NCBI RefSeq assembly: GCF_016714285.1
Contig: NZ_JADJNN010000001.1
Span: 434,001-498,000 of the forward strand
Reading direction: 5' to 3'
Length of the DNA: 64,000 nucleotides
From: Nannocystis sp.
GTDB lineage: Bacteria; Myxococcota_A; Polyangia; Nannocystales; Nannocystaceae
Both the position numbers and the translations under genes were made by a program. The notes below the pieces were generated by a model. The model did no database searches. It was not told the origin of the DNA and worked only from the letters and a program-made list of their open reading frames with translations. Below are positions 44,332-54,901 of the stretch, one piece after another (position 1 is the stretch's first letter; each line of letters begins with the position of its first letter).

Positions 44332-45429
44332 TCACATCGCCGCGTCGATCAGGACCCCGGCGCGGGCCTTCTTCTCGCTGCGATCGATCTGGCTGCGGCG
44401 CACCCGTTCGCCGCGCACCGGCATCCTGCGCGGGTACCAGGCCCCGTCGACGTAGACATCGACGAACGGCGCCTGCAGCCCGATGGAGTTCGCCTCGTCG
44501 CTGGAGAAGTGGAAGTGAATGTGCGGTCCGCTGCTGCGGCCAGAATTCCCGACTCGCCCGATCTGCTGCCCGAGCTCCACCTTGTCGCCGACCTTCACCG
44601 TCACCGAGCCCGGGATCATGTGCCACACCGCCGAGAGCTCGCCGAAGCCGTGGTTGATCACCACGCCGTTGCCCCCGGCCTTACCGGACTGCCCGGGGGC
44701 GTTCTCGGCGACGTCGTTGATCGCCCGGACCACCGTGCCCGGCGCCGTGGCCAGCACCGGTAGCCCGTAGCAATAGGCCCCCGCGTTGCCGCGACCGCGA
44801 CGCGAACGGCCGCCCTTCTGGACCACGATGTCGTAGGCGTAGTACTGCCCGCGGCTGCCGTGATGGTAGTTGGTCGCGCGCCGCTTGCCCCCGTGCGACA
44901 CGGTCCACTCGCCGGTGCTGACGAAGTGCGGCCGCGTCACCAGCGTGTAGCGCCGCGCCGGGACCTTCAGCGCCTTGACGTCGAGGTGCTCGCGGACCAG
45001 CAGGCGGTCGAGGCGATCGCCCGCGAGCGCGAACTGGTAGAGCACCAGGCGCTGGTGCAGCCGGCGATCGGGGCTGCCAGGCTTGCCGTGGGCGTGCACC
45101 ACCAGCCCCGAGTACCAGCGCAGCGCGCCCTCCTGATGCGTGCGCTCCTCGAGGATCCCGATCGGCTCCCCGTAGCCCTCGCGCAGCCGCTGGCTGGTCG
45201 CCGACAGATCGGCCAGGCGCACCTGCCCCTGCAGCCCCGGGGTCATCCACGCGTGCAGCTCGTTGATCCGGTTGTTGATCAGCGCGTCGACCAGGCGGTC
45301 CGCCTCCGGAGCGACGGCCGAGCGAGCTAGCAGCGTCTTCTCGTCGCGCGGGTGCTCGAGCTCCTTCGGCCGACAGCCGACGAGGGTCACGAGCGCCAGC
45401 GCCAGGACGGGCAGGGGGGTGCTTCGCAT
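44332..45429 (-). CDS. M23-family peptidase lipoprotein
   Basis: The 365-residue protein has a lipoprotein signal (LPVLALALVTLVGC, Cys 19), a middle domain of no recognised family, and a C-terminal LytM-type M23 domain (about 230-345). Zinc-ligand motifs are YYAYDIVV with a preceding HH and GRSSGPHIHFHF near the end. It may cut peptidoglycan crosslinks or regulate amidases, as EnvC-type proteins do. The stop is 3 nt from the converging recombinase gene. A TATCAT box lies 12 nt upstream of the ATG at 45429. Confidence 0.88.
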   Translation of the reverse strand: MRSTPLPVLALALVTLVGCRPKELEHPRDEKTLLARSAVAPEADRLVDALINNRINELHAWMTPGLQGQVRLADLSATSQRLREGYGEPIGILEERTHQEGALRWYSGLVVHAHGKPGSPDRRLHQRLVLYQFALAGDRLDRLLVREHLDVKALKVPARRYTLVTRPHFVSTGEWTVSHGGKRRATNYHHGSRGQYYAYDIVVQKGGRSRRGRGNAGAYCYGLPVLATAPGTVVRAINDVAENAPGQSGKAGGNGVVINHGFGELSAVWHMIPGSVTVKVGDKVELGQQIGRVGNSGRSSGPHIHFHFSSDEANSIGLQAPFVDVYVDGAWYPRRMPVRGERVRRSQIDRSEKKARAGVLIDAAM

Positions 45430-45441
45430 GCGCCGGCCGCG

Positions 45442-45447
45442 ATGATA
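45442..45447 (-). promoter_or_regulatory. -10 box of the M23 peptidase gene
   Basis: Read on the minus strand, TATCAT lies 12 nt before the start codon. Confidence 0.4.
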
Positions 45448-45492
45448 ATCCCAGCGGCAAGGCGAGAGAACTTGCCCCCGACCTGGTGCGTC

Positions 45493-46269
45493 ATGCTGCC
45501 CGTGCTTCACCCAGACCTCGCGCCCGGACTCGTGAAAGCGCTCCTCGCTGGCATCCTCCAGCTGCTGGCCCAGGTTCCTACCGCCGAGCCCGCGCCCGCG
45601 CCCGCGGCAACTCCCGCGCCCGCGGCAACCCCCGCGCCCGAGCCCGCCGTCGACCCTGGCTTCGATGTCACCGGCATCTCCGAGTACAACCTCCCGCCCG
45701 CGCCGCTGTCTGGCTGCGAGGACGAGCTCACCGCCGCTGGCGCCACATTCAAGGCTGCGCCGCTCAAGATGCACTGGAACGGCTCGCACGAGTTCCTGTG
45801 CGGCGCCAAGCAGGTCGTCCTCTATCAGAAGAGCCCGACCAAGATCCGCTACAGCTCGAGCCCGCGGGTCACCTGTGGGGTCGCCCGGGCGCTGCTCCGC
45901 TTCGAGGCGATCGTGCAGGAGGAGGCCGAGCGCCTGTTCGCACGCAAGGTCGTCGGCATCACCCAGATGGGCACCTACAACTGCCGGCAGATCGCCGCCT
46001 ACGCCGGCTGGGTCAGTCAACATAGCTTCGCCCACGCGATCGACATCAAGCGCTTCAAGCTCAAGGGCGGCCGCGAGATCTCGGTGCAGATGCACTACGG
46101 CCGCGGCGCCGAGGTGCCCGCCTCCAAGGAGGGCCAGTTCCTCCGCGCCGTCGCCCGGCGCGTCGTCGACGAGGGCGTGTTCACCGTCGTCCTGACCCCG
46201 AACTTCGACCGCGCCCACCACAACCACTTCCACCTCGATCTCGCCGCGTACACCGTCGACGGCACCTGA
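45493..46269 (+). CDS. Extensin-like C-terminal domain protein
   Basis: The 258-residue protein begins with a hydrophobic segment (APGLVKALLAGILQLLAQ) that may be a signal or anchor. A Pro/Ala repeat follows (APAPAATPAPAATPAPEP), then an Extensin-like-C domain of the M15-like peptidase superfamily: CRQIAAYAGWVSQHSFAHAIDIKRF and VLTPNFDRAHHNHFHLDLA. The conserved His/Asp residues suggest zinc binding and cell-wall peptide hydrolysis. It is divergent from the M23 peptidase gene, which suggests a shared wall-remodelling function. ATG 45493 is chosen because upstream in-frame sequence is antisense to that gene. Confidence 0.82.
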   Translation: MLPVLHPDLAPGLVKALLAGILQLLAQVPTAEPAPAPAATPAPAATPAPEPAVDPGFDVTGISEYNLPPAPLSGCEDELTAAGATFKAAPLKMHWNGSHEFLCGAKQVVLYQKSPTKIRYSSSPRVTCGVARALLRFEAIVQEEAERLFARKVVGITQMGTYNCRQIAAYAGWVSQHSFAHAIDIKRFKLKGGREISVQMHYGRGAEVPASKEGQFLRAVARRVVDEGVFTVVLTPNFDRAHHNHFHLDLAAYTVDGT

Positions 46270-46339
46270 TCGCAGCGACCTGCGAGTTGACTCACGATCT
46301 GGCCCCGCAGTCCTGCCCCGGGCGAACACGCGCATCGGT

Positions 46340-46345
46340 TACGCT
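46340..46345 (+). promoter_or_regulatory. -10 box of the J-domain gene
   Basis: TACGCT lies 10 nt before ATG 46356. Confidence 0.35.
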
Positions 46346-46355
46346 CGCTTCCGCC

Positions 46356-47078
46356 ATGCTCCGCGAGTATCCACCCGAGCGCACCAGCTGGCTGCCAGCC
46401 TCGCATCCCCGCAGCTCACCGCGAGCGCTGTGCCTGCTGCACCCGGACGTGAGCGCCCGCGCTGGCTGGCTCCACGAGGGGCTCCACGCGGCCGAGCTCG
46501 CCGCTGGCCTCGCCGAGCACACCAGCGAGCACCACAGCGACCGCACCGAGTTTGGGGTCGGCCGTCGCAGCTCACCGCCCACGTGCAATCTCCACCTCGC
46601 ACGCGACACCGCTTCGCTGCTCGCCTGGCTCGAGCAGCGTCAGCTCGCCGGGGGCCTCAGCGGCGGTTTGAACGCTCGCCTCGAGTTCCGCCTCGCGGCC
46701 CTCGCCCTCACGGACTTCGCCCCGCGCCTCGACCCCACGCTGGAGATGCCGCTCGCCGAGCAGCAATGGTTGATCGATCTCTGGTCCTGCGGCGACCGCC
46801 TCACCCACTTTGAGCGCCTCGGCCTCGCGCCGACCCGCGACGCCGCGGCGATCCGGCGCGCATTCCTCGGCACCTGCCAGCGCCTCCACCCCGATCGTTA
46901 CTACGGCAAGCACATCGGCCGCTTCGCCCGCGTCCTGGTCGACCTGTTCCATCGCACCCACGCGGCCCACGTGGCGATCGCCGACCCACGCAGCTGCGCC
47001 CGCTACCTCGCCCAGCTCGCGGCCGCCGGTCATACGATCCCCGCCGACGAAGAGCCCAGCACGCAGCCGCAGCGCTGA
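46356..47078 (+). CDS. J-domain protein with an unknown N-terminal domain
   Basis: A C-terminal J domain (about 150-215) has THFERLGLAPTRDAAAIRRAF and the essential HPD (RLHPDRYYG) needed to stimulate Hsp70 ATPase. The first 140 residues (RALCLLHPDVSARAGWLHEGLHAAELA and LPLAEQQWLIDLWSC-like text) are not recognised. There is no G/F region or zinc domain, so it is not a canonical DnaJ. DnaK is encoded 165 bp downstream, so it is probably a dedicated partner. The length is 240 residues. Confidence 0.8.
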   Translation: MLREYPPERTSWLPASHPRSSPRALCLLHPDVSARAGWLHEGLHAAELAAGLAEHTSEHHSDRTEFGVGRRSSPPTCNLHLARDTASLLAWLEQRQLAGGLSGGLNARLEFRLAALALTDFAPRLDPTLEMPLAEQQWLIDLWSCGDRLTHFERLGLAPTRDAAAIRRAFLGTCQRLHPDRYYGKHIGRFARVLVDLFHRTHAAHVAIADPRSCARYLAQLAAAGHTIPADEEPSTQPQR

Positions 47079-47226
47079 GCCGACCGCCCCGGACCGCCCC
47101 CGTTGCGCGCGCCGCGAGGTTCGCGGCCCCCACGTGTCTCTACACACCGCGAGCAGCGAACGCGATTCCCTCACGTCGCTCCGGGCCACCTTGCGTCGCA
47201 AACAGGCGGCAGACGTGGCGACGATG

Positions 47227-47232
47227 TATCGT
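47227..47232 (+). promoter_or_regulatory. -10 box of dnaK
   Basis: TATCGT lies 11 nt before ATG 47244. No CIRCE element or sigma-32 consensus is visible in the gap. Confidence 0.4.
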
Positions 47233-47243
47233 AACCCACTGCC

Positions 47244-49082
<1,839 letters not shown>

Positions 49083-49100
49083 CGTCCGGGTGCTCGACGA

Positions 49101-49158
49101 ACCTGCCCCGAAGGTCAGGTCTCACGGATGCTCGGCGAACCTGCCCCGAAGGTCAGGT
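49101..49158. repeat. Two tandem palindrome copies between convergent dnaK and CoA-transferase genes
   Basis: ACCTGCCCCGAAGGTCAGGT occurs identically at 49101-49120 and 49139-49158. The units are about 38 bp long including flanks (GCTCGNCGA before, CTCA after). Each forms an 8-bp-arm hairpin with a CGAA loop and one mismatch. The last copy overlaps the 3' codons of the CoA-transferase gene. Position between converging genes suggests a bidirectional terminator role. Confidence 0.8.
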
Positions 49159-50292
49159 CTCAATCAGGCGAGCGATCAGCTCCGCCGGCGCCCCGAACTC
49201 GGCGAGCACCGCCGCCGTATGCGCCCCCAGTGCCGGCGCCGGCGTCATGGGCGTGCGCCCGAGGCCCGGCAGCGAGGGCCCCGCGGCCGCGAGCGTGCTG
49301 CCGTCCGGCATCGGCGTCGCCTCGCGCAGCGGCGCCAGCGTCGGCTCGTTCGCCGCCTCCGCCAGCGTGTGCACCGGCCACACTGGCAGCGCGTGCCCGG
49401 CGACCTTCGCCAGCCAGTGCGCCCGCGGCTCGCTCGCCAGCCACGCCTGCATCGCCGCCACCGTCGCCGCGCCGTCCGGCGAGGGATCGAGCCCGCTGCC
49501 CGCCAGCTCGGGCCGACCGACCAGCGTGGCGAACGCGATCCAGAACTTCGGCTCGAGGCAGCCGACCGCCAGCTCGAGCCCGTCGCCGCAGCGATAGCAG
49601 CGGTACGCCGCGACCGCGCCGCCGAGCATGGTGCTGGCCATCCCGCCGCCGCCCGCGGCGACCTCGCTCGCCGCCCAGGTGACGAAGGGCAGGGGCCCCG
49701 CGAGCAGCGGCTGGCGCAGCTCGCAGCCCTCGCCGCTGCGGTGGCGCTGCAGCAGCGCCGCGAGGATCGCCGTGCTCGCCAGCAGCCCGCTCGTCACGTC
49801 CGCGATCTGCAGCGCCGGGATCCCCTGCGGTGTCACCTCGCGCAGGAAGCCCGTGAGGCCCGTGAAGTTGAGGTCATGCCCGACCTCCGCGTTGCCGAGG
49901 AAGCCCGGCAAGGAGCACACCACCAGGCGCGGGTTGTCGGCCCGCAGCGCCGCCGTGGCCAGCCCATAGCGCTCCATCGTGCCCGGCCGAAAGCTCTCGA
50001 TCAGCACGTCCGCGCGGCCCGCGAGCAGGCGCAGCGCCGCCGCCCCATCCGGGTCGCGCAGGTCGAGCCCCACCGACTCGGTCCCGCGGTAGTATACGCA
50101 GAAGCCGACCCCGATCCCGCCGACCAGCGGCGGCGCCAGGCGCATCAGATCGCCGCTGCGTGGGTCCTCGATCTTGATCACCCGCGCCCCGAGGTCGACC
50201 AGCGAGCGCGCCAGCACGGCGCCGGGCAGCATGCGCGAGACATCGAGGACGGTCACGCCGGCGAGCGGCAGGGCAGGGGCAGGGCTCGTCAC
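49153..50292 (-). CDS. CaiB/BaiF-type class III CoA-transferase
   Basis: The 379-residue protein begins PLAGVTVLDVSRMLPGAVLARSLVDLGARVIKIEDP, the family signature, and has GVGFCVYYRGTESVGLDL, VEVLIESFRPG-type text and GHDLNFTGLTGFLR. The alpha-methylacyl-CoA racemase branch and CoA-transferases share this fold, so the exact reaction is uncertain. GTG at 50292 is preceded by TAGGCT (50304-50299 on this strand) only 6 nt away. The 3' end runs into the palindrome repeat. Confidence 0.85.
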   Translation of the reverse strand: MTSPAPALPLAGVTVLDVSRMLPGAVLARSLVDLGARVIKIEDPRSGDLMRLAPPLVGGIGVGFCVYYRGTESVGLDLRDPDGAAALRLLAGRADVLIESFRPGTMERYGLATAALRADNPRLVVCSLPGFLGNAEVGHDLNFTGLTGFLREVTPQGIPALQIADVTSGLLASTAILAALLQRHRSGEGCELRQPLLAGPLPFVTWAASEVAAGGGGMASTMLGGAVAAYRCYRCGDGLELAVGCLEPKFWIAFATLVGRPELAGSGLDPSPDGAATVAAMQAWLASEPRAHWLAKVAGHALPVWPVHTLAEAANEPTLAPLREATPMPDGSTLAAAGPSLPGLGRTPMTPAPALGAHTAAVLAEFGAPAELIARLIET

Positions 50293-50298
50293 CGGCGC

Positions 50299-50304
50299 AG
50301 CCTA
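50299..50304 (-). promoter_or_regulatory. -10 box of the CoA-transferase gene
   Basis: Read on the minus strand, TAGGCT ends 6 nt before the GTG start. Confidence 0.45.
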
Positions 50305-50368
50305 CACGACTCACGCCTTCGCGCGGACCATCGGCCGGGACTTCATCGCGCTGCGTGGTTACCGACGC

Positions 50369-51016
50369 TCAGGCCTTGCCGCGGACCTTCGGCGGTGGTG
50401 GTGGCGGCGGCGGTCCGGGCTTGCGCGGCATCAACTTGCCGATCAGGGCGTCGACCTGCCCGCGCAGGTGCTCGAGGTCGCCGTCGTTCTCCACCACGTA
50501 CTGCGACCGGGCCCGCCGCGACGCGTCGTCCATCTGCGCCGCCATGCGGGCGCGGACCTCGTCCGGCGTCAGCTTGTCGCGCGCCATCACCCGGGCGATG
50601 CGCTGATCCTCCGGCGCGCTGACCAGGATCACCGCCTTCATCTGCTTGTCGAGGTTGTTCTCAAACAGCAGCGGCACCTCGTACACCACCATCGTGTGTC
50701 CGGTCGCCTCGAGCGCCGCGAGCACGTCCTGGAAGGTGTCGCGGATCCGCGGATGCAAGATCCCCTCGAGGCGCACGCGCTGCGTCGGATCCTTGAACAC
50801 CACGGCCCCGAGCTTGCGCCGGTCGAGCTCGCCGTTCGCGGCCAGCACGCCGTCGCCGAACGCCGCCACCACGGCGCCCAGCCCCTCACTGCCCGGCGTG
50901 ACTACCACGCGCGACAGCTCATCGGCCGAGACCACTGGCACGCCGAAGTCCTCGAAGAACGCGGCCACCGCGGACTTGCCGCTGCCGATCCCGCCGGTAA
51001 GGCCGTAGATGTCCAT
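50369..51016 (-). CDS. coaE: Dephospho-CoA kinase
   Basis: CoaE phosphorylates dephospho-CoA in the last step of CoA synthesis. The 215-residue P-loop kinase has Walker A GLTGGIGSGKSAVA (about 6-19), VVSADELSRVV with the CoA-site Asp, and the PLLFENNLD lid motif. It ends in a run of about nine prolines (KPGPPPPPPPPKV), longer than in relatives. TAGGCT (51030-51025 on this strand) lies 8 nt before the ATG. It is divergent from engB with only about 70 bp between them. Confidence 0.95.
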   Translation of the reverse strand: MDIYGLTGGIGSGKSAVAAFFEDFGVPVVSADELSRVVVTPGSEGLGAVVAAFGDGVLAANGELDRRKLGAVVFKDPTQRVRLEGILHPRIRDTFQDVLAALEATGHTMVVYEVPLLFENNLDKQMKAVILVSAPEDQRIARVMARDKLTPDEVRARMAAQMDDASRRARSQYVVENDGDLEHLRGQVDALIGKLMPRKPGPPPPPPPPKVRGKA

Positions 51017-51024
51017 GCCCCGCG

Positions 51025-51080
51025 AGCCTAGGAAAACCCGCGCGTCCTGTACAGCGCCCCCGCACCCGATCGGTTAGGCT
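51025..51080. promoter_or_regulatory. Divergent coaE/engB promoter region with two TAGGCT boxes
   Basis: TAGGCT is read on the minus strand at 51030-51025 for coaE and on the plus strand at 51075-51080 for engB. Each ends 7-8 nt from its start codon. Confidence 0.5.
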
Positions 51081-51087
51081 GCCGCCC

Positions 51088-51804
51088 GTGAGCACCGCCC
51101 AGACCAAGCCCGCCGCGACCAAGGCCGCGGGTCCAGCTGCGCAAACGGGCTGGCGGCTGATCCAGGCCAGCTTCGAGAAGAGCGCCCCCAAGCTGCGCGA
51201 CGCTCCGCCCGGCGACCTCCCCGAGATCGCCGTCACCGGCCGCTCCAACGTCGGCAAGTCGAGCCTGCTCAACGCCTTCGCCAACCAGCGCGGGCTCGCC
51301 CGGGTCAGCCGCACCCCCGGCCGCACCCAGCTGCTCAACTTCTTTCGCATGCAGCTGCGCCACCCCAGCCACGGCAGCTTCGAGTTTCGCTGGGTCGACC
51401 TCCCGGGCTACGGCTACTCCGCCACGCCGCAGGCCGTGCGCGCCTCCTTCGGCCCGATGATCGAGGGCTACCTGCAGGGCCGCACCACCCTGCGTGGCCT
51501 CGTCGTCCTCATCGATTGCCGCCGCGAGGTCAGCGACCACGACCACGCCCTCCTCGAGTTCATGCAGGCCCGCAACCTCCCGGTGTTGGTCTGCGCCACC
51601 AAGGCCGACAAGCTCAGCAAGCACGAGCGCGGCCTGATCAGCGCCAGCATCGCCCGCACCCTGGAGATCCGCCCGCGTCAGGTTCTCCTCACCAGCGCGG
51701 ACACTGGCCTCGGCCTCGGCGACGTCGGCCGCGAGGGTGGCCTGGCCCGCGAGCTCGCCGATCTCCTGAAACAAACCGCCGACGAAGCCACCCCCGCGAC
51801 CTGA
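51088..51804 (+). CDS. engB: Ribosome biogenesis GTP-binding protein EngB (YihA/YsxC)
   Basis: EngB is a GTPase of 50S subunit assembly. The 238-residue protein has G1 GRSNVGKSSLLNA (about 51), G3 DLPGYGYSATP, G4 TKADK and G5 SADTGLGL, and lacks long extensions. The start is GTG 51088, 7 nt after the -10 box TAGGCT. The 198 bp after its stop contain no gene until pyrK. Confidence 0.93.
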   Translation: MSTAQTKPAATKAAGPAAQTGWRLIQASFEKSAPKLRDAPPGDLPEIAVTGRSNVGKSSLLNAFANQRGLARVSRTPGRTQLLNFFRMQLRHPSHGSFEFRWVDLPGYGYSATPQAVRASFGPMIEGYLQGRTTLRGLVVLIDCRREVSDHDHALLEFMQARNLPVLVCATKADKLSKHERGLISASIARTLEIRPRQVLLTSADTGLGLGDVGREGGLARELADLLKQTADEATPAT

Positions 51805-51988
51805 CCCGCCTCCGCCATCGACGTGCCCGTGGGACATCGCGGCCACCGTGGAGCAGCGGATCGACCGCGGCGCGGAGCAGCGAATCTGCGGCGAGCGTGA
51901 GCCAGCCCGACACGCAGCCCGGGCCGCCCCGCGGAAGGTCACGCCCGCGGTCGCCCGCGAGGCCTTTACGCGCCGACCCACCGCGGCC

Positions 51989-51994
51989 TAACTC
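51989..51994 (+). promoter_or_regulatory. -10 box of pyrK
   Basis: TAACTC lies 8 nt before ATG 52003. The last base deviates from the TANNNT pattern. Confidence 0.3.
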
Positions 51995-52002
51995 TCCACC
52001 CG

Positions 52003-52806
52003 ATGTCCGCGGCTCAGTTTGAAGCGCGTGTCACCGCCAACACGCGGCTCGGCGGCGGCTACTTCACGCTCGAGCTCGAGGCCGACGCGCCGACCCCCGT
52101 CGCCGGCGCGCGTCCTGGCCAGTTCGTGATGCTGCGCGGCGCCTGGGGCCGCGAGCTGCTCAACCCACGCGCCTTCTCCGTGTTGCACGCCGAGGGCTCC
52201 CGCCTGGCGATCCTCGCCAAGCCTTACGGCGTCGGTACGCGCCGCATGTGGGCCCTGCGCCCCGGCGATCCGATGACCGTCACCGGCCCGCTCGGCCGCG
52301 GCTTCCCCGACCCCGATCCCGACGTCCGCGACCTCCTGGTCGCTGGCGGCGTCGGTCTCCCACCGCTGCACCTCCAGGCCCGCGTCGCGGCGGCCGCCGG
52401 CCTCGCCGATCGCCAGGAGCTCTACTACGGCGGCCGCGACCACCACGACCTCGTCCTCCTCCACGACTTCGCCGCCTGGGGCGTCGCGGCCCACCTCGCC
52501 ACCGAGGACGGCAGCCTCGGCGTCCGCGGTCGCGTCACCGCGGCCCTCGCTCCGCGCCTCGCCCAGGCCCGCGCGAACCACGAGCGCGTGCGCATCCTGA
52601 GCTGCGGCCCCACGCCCATGCTCGCCGCCGTGCGCACCCTCGGCCTCGCCCACGGCATCGAGACTCTGCTCTGCCTCGAGGAGAACATGGCCTGCGGCTT
52701 CGGCGTGTGCCTCGGCTGCGCCGTCCCGGTCCACGGCGAAAAACCCTACCGCTACTGTTGCACCGACGGCCCTGTGTTCGACGCCCGCGAGGTGCGCTGG
52801 CCATGA
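52003..52806 (+). CDS. pyrK: Dihydroorotate dehydrogenase electron-transfer subunit PyrK
   Basis: PyrK carries FAD and a [2Fe-2S] cluster and passes electrons from dihydroorotate oxidation to NAD+. The 267-residue protein has the flavodoxin-reductase-like fold, with NPRAFSVLHAEGSRLAILAKPYGVGTRRMWAL for FAD. The four-Cys cluster motif lies near the C-terminus (ENMACGFGVCLGCAVPV, then YRYCCTDGPVF). It overlaps pyrD as ATGA. This makes the pyrD here the NAD-dependent class 1B type. Confidence 0.93.
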   Translation: MSAAQFEARVTANTRLGGGYFTLELEADAPTPVAGARPGQFVMLRGAWGRELLNPRAFSVLHAEGSRLAILAKPYGVGTRRMWALRPGDPMTVTGPLGRGFPDPDPDVRDLLVAGGVGLPPLHLQARVAAAAGLADRQELYYGGRDHHDLVLLHDFAAWGVAAHLATEDGSLGVRGRVTAALAPRLAQARANHERVRILSCGPTPMLAAVRTLGLAHGIETLLCLEENMACGFGVCLGCAVPVHGEKPYRYCCTDGPVFDAREVRWP

Positions 52807-53783
52807 CTCACCGCAGCCCGTCCGCCCGTGATCCCGCGAGCGTCGAGCTCGCCTGCGAGTTCGGCCCCCTGCGCCTCCAGAGCCCCATCCTGGCGGCCTC
52901 CGGCTGCTTCGCCTACGGCCAGCAATTCGCCGCCTTCACCGACCTGCGGGCGCTCGGCGGCATCTCGACCAAGGGCATCTCGCCGCTGCCGCGCCACGGC
53001 AACCCGCTCCCGCGCATCTGCGAGACCGCCGGCGGCATGCTCAACTCGATCGGCCTGGAGAACGTCGGCGTCGAGGCCTTCCTCCGCGACAAGCTGCCCT
53101 TCCTCCGCGAGCTCGGCGTGTCGGTGTGGGTCAACTTCTTCGGCACCGACTTCCCGACCTACATCGACTGCGCCCGCAGCCTCGGCAACGTCCCCGGCAT
53201 CGACGTCCTCGAGCTCAACATCTCGTGCCCCAACATCAAGCACGGCGGCATCGAGTTCGGCACCGTCCCGGAGGTCGCGCATCGCCTGACCCGCGCCTGC
53301 GTCGAGGTCAGCGCAGCCCCGATCGTCGTCAAGCTCACCCCCAACGCCGCCGACAACGTCGCCATGGCCGACGCCGTCCGCCAGGCCGGGGCCATGGGCG
53401 TCTCGCTCATCAACACGATCACCGGCATGGCGATCGACGTGCGCCGGCGCAGGCCCCGGATCGCCACCGCCTACGGCGGCCTTTCCGGCCCCGCGATCAA
53501 GCCGATCGCCCTGCGCATGGTCCACCAGGTCGCGACTCGCTTCCCGGATCTGCCGATCTGCGGCATGGGTGGGATCCTGAGCGGCGAGGACGCGCTCGAG
53601 TTCCTGATGGCCGGGGCGCGCTGCGTCCAGGTCGGCACCGCCAACTTCGCCGAGCCCGGGGCGTGCCCGCGGATCACCCGCGAGCTGCGCGCTCTCATGG
53701 CCGAGCTGGACATCGCCCGCACCGCGGATGCCGTCGGCGGCCTGCACCCCTGGCCCCCGGAGGCCGAGATGCACGATCGCTGA
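52803..53783 (+). CDS. pyrD: Dihydroorotate dehydrogenase, class 1B catalytic subunit
   Basis: PyrD oxidises dihydroorotate to orotate in pyrimidine synthesis. The 326-residue TIM barrel has the catalytic Cys in NISCPNIKHGG (about 139), LINTITGMAIDVRRRRPRIA and the FMN-phosphate site GMGGILSGEDALEFLMAGA. A catalytic Cys rather than Ser identifies class 1, and the adjacent PyrK class 1B. ATG 52803 overlaps the pyrK stop. The 239 bp after its stop show no credible gene. Confidence 0.95.
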   Translation: MTHRSPSARDPASVELACEFGPLRLQSPILAASGCFAYGQQFAAFTDLRALGGISTKGISPLPRHGNPLPRICETAGGMLNSIGLENVGVEAFLRDKLPFLRELGVSVWVNFFGTDFPTYIDCARSLGNVPGIDVLELNISCPNIKHGGIEFGTVPEVAHRLTRACVEVSAAPIVVKLTPNAADNVAMADAVRQAGAMGVSLINTITGMAIDVRRRRPRIATAYGGLSGPAIKPIALRMVHQVATRFPDLPICGMGGILSGEDALEFLMAGARCVQVGTANFAEPGACPRITRELRALMAELDIARTADAVGGLHPWPPEAEMHDR

Positions 53784-54022
53784 CCCACGCGGCCAGCCGC
53801 GTATGGGACGCGGCGGCCGAGACCGTGGGTGGCCGTGTTGCCGGAGATCCGTGAGCTCGACCCGAGCGGCGACATCGCGGCTCACACGGCCAGGCCCGGC
53901 GAACACCGCGGATCGCGCGATGCGCAGCCGCGCGCCTCCAGCGGTGTGCCGCACACACCCACCAGCGCCCTCCGGAGGCGCTTGCGGGCCGCAAAGCCCG
54001 TACGTTACGCTGCTCTGCGCTG
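53784..54022. other. Intergenic region between pyrD and psd
   Basis: No supported gene is visible. A 64-codon frame on the plus strand (53829-54023) is Arg/Ala/Pro-rich and matches no family. TACGCT at 54006-54011 lies 11 nt before the psd start. Confidence 0.4.
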
Positions 54023-54901
54023 ATGCCAGATCGCGCAATTCCCTGGAGAGCCCGTCTCGCGGCCGCTGTGATCGCATCCTCGCCCGACTGGGGGGCCAGC
54101 GCCGCCAGCAAGGCGCTCGGGGCGGCCGCGCGAGCCCGGCTACCGCGGCGCCTGAGTCAAGCCGTCGTCTCTGCCTATGTCCGTTACTTCGACGTCGACC
54201 TCCACGATGTCGACGACGCGCGCCTGGGCGACGGCTTTGCCAGCTTCAACGCCTTCTTCACCCGTCGCCTGCGGGACGGCGCCCGCCCGGTCGCCGAGGG
54301 CGAGCACACGGTCGTCGCCCCGAGCGACGGCCTGCTCCGCAGCAGCGACCGCATCGAGCGCGGCAGCACCATCGCCGCCAAGGGTCACGCCTACAGCATC
54401 GGCGAGCTGCTGGCCGACGAGCGCGAGGCCGAGGCCTACGTCGGCGGCCTCGCCACCACCATCTATCTTCATCCCCGCGACTATCACCGCGTCCACTGCC
54501 CCTGCGACGCCGAGGTCCGCGGGGTCACGGCCGTGCCCGGCCGCCTGCTCCCCGTCACGGCCGCCGCCATGGAACGCGAGCCCCGCCTCTTCGCCCGCAA
54601 CGAGCGCCTGATCCACCACCTCGATACGCCGCTGGGCGCCATGGCGGTGGTCATGGTCGCCGCCTTCGGCGTCGGCCACATGAGCTGCGCCTACCGCCAG
54701 GTCGCCGTCCATCCGCGGCAGATCCAGCGCAGCGCATGCGACCCGCCGGTGCGCCTGCGAAAGGGCGACGAGCTCGGGGTCTTCCACCTCGGCAGCACGG
54801 TCGTGCTGCTCACCCAACCCGGCGTCCAGCCGACCGAGCTCGAGCTGCCGACCAGCGTTCGCATGGGTCAGGCCCTGTTCGAGGGGAGCGCCTCCACATG
54901 A
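54023..54901 (+). CDS. psd: Phosphatidylserine decarboxylase proenzyme
   Basis: Psd makes phosphatidylethanolamine. The 292-residue proenzyme has the LGST self-cleavage site (FHLGSTVVLL, about 255-264); cleavage would give an alpha subunit of only about 35 residues with a pyruvoyl terminus. Other family motifs are NAFFTRRLRDGARPV, APSDGLLRSSD, YLHPRDYHRVHCP and FGVGHMSCAYR. It is coupled by ATGA to a methyltransferase gene, which suggests a link between phospholipid headgroup synthesis and methylation. That link is inference. Confidence 0.94.
   Translation: MPDRAIPWRARLAAAVIASSPDWGASAASKALGAAARARLPRRLSQAVVSAYVRYFDVDLHDVDDARLGDGFASFNAFFTRRLRDGARPVAEGEHTVVAPSDGLLRSSDRIERGSTIAAKGHAYSIGELLADEREAEAYVGGLATTIYLHPRDYHRVHCPCDAEVRGVTAVPGRLLPVTAAAMEREPRLFARNERLIHHLDTPLGAMAVVMVAAFGVGHMSCAYRQVAVHPRQIQRSACDPPVRLRKGDELGVFHLGSTVVLLTQPGVQPTELELPTSVRMGQALFEGSAST

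Noticed and set aside
53829..54023. Possible 64-codon gene between pyrD and psd
   Set aside because: Composition is typical of noise in GC-rich DNA, with no ribosome-binding site and no recognisable motif.
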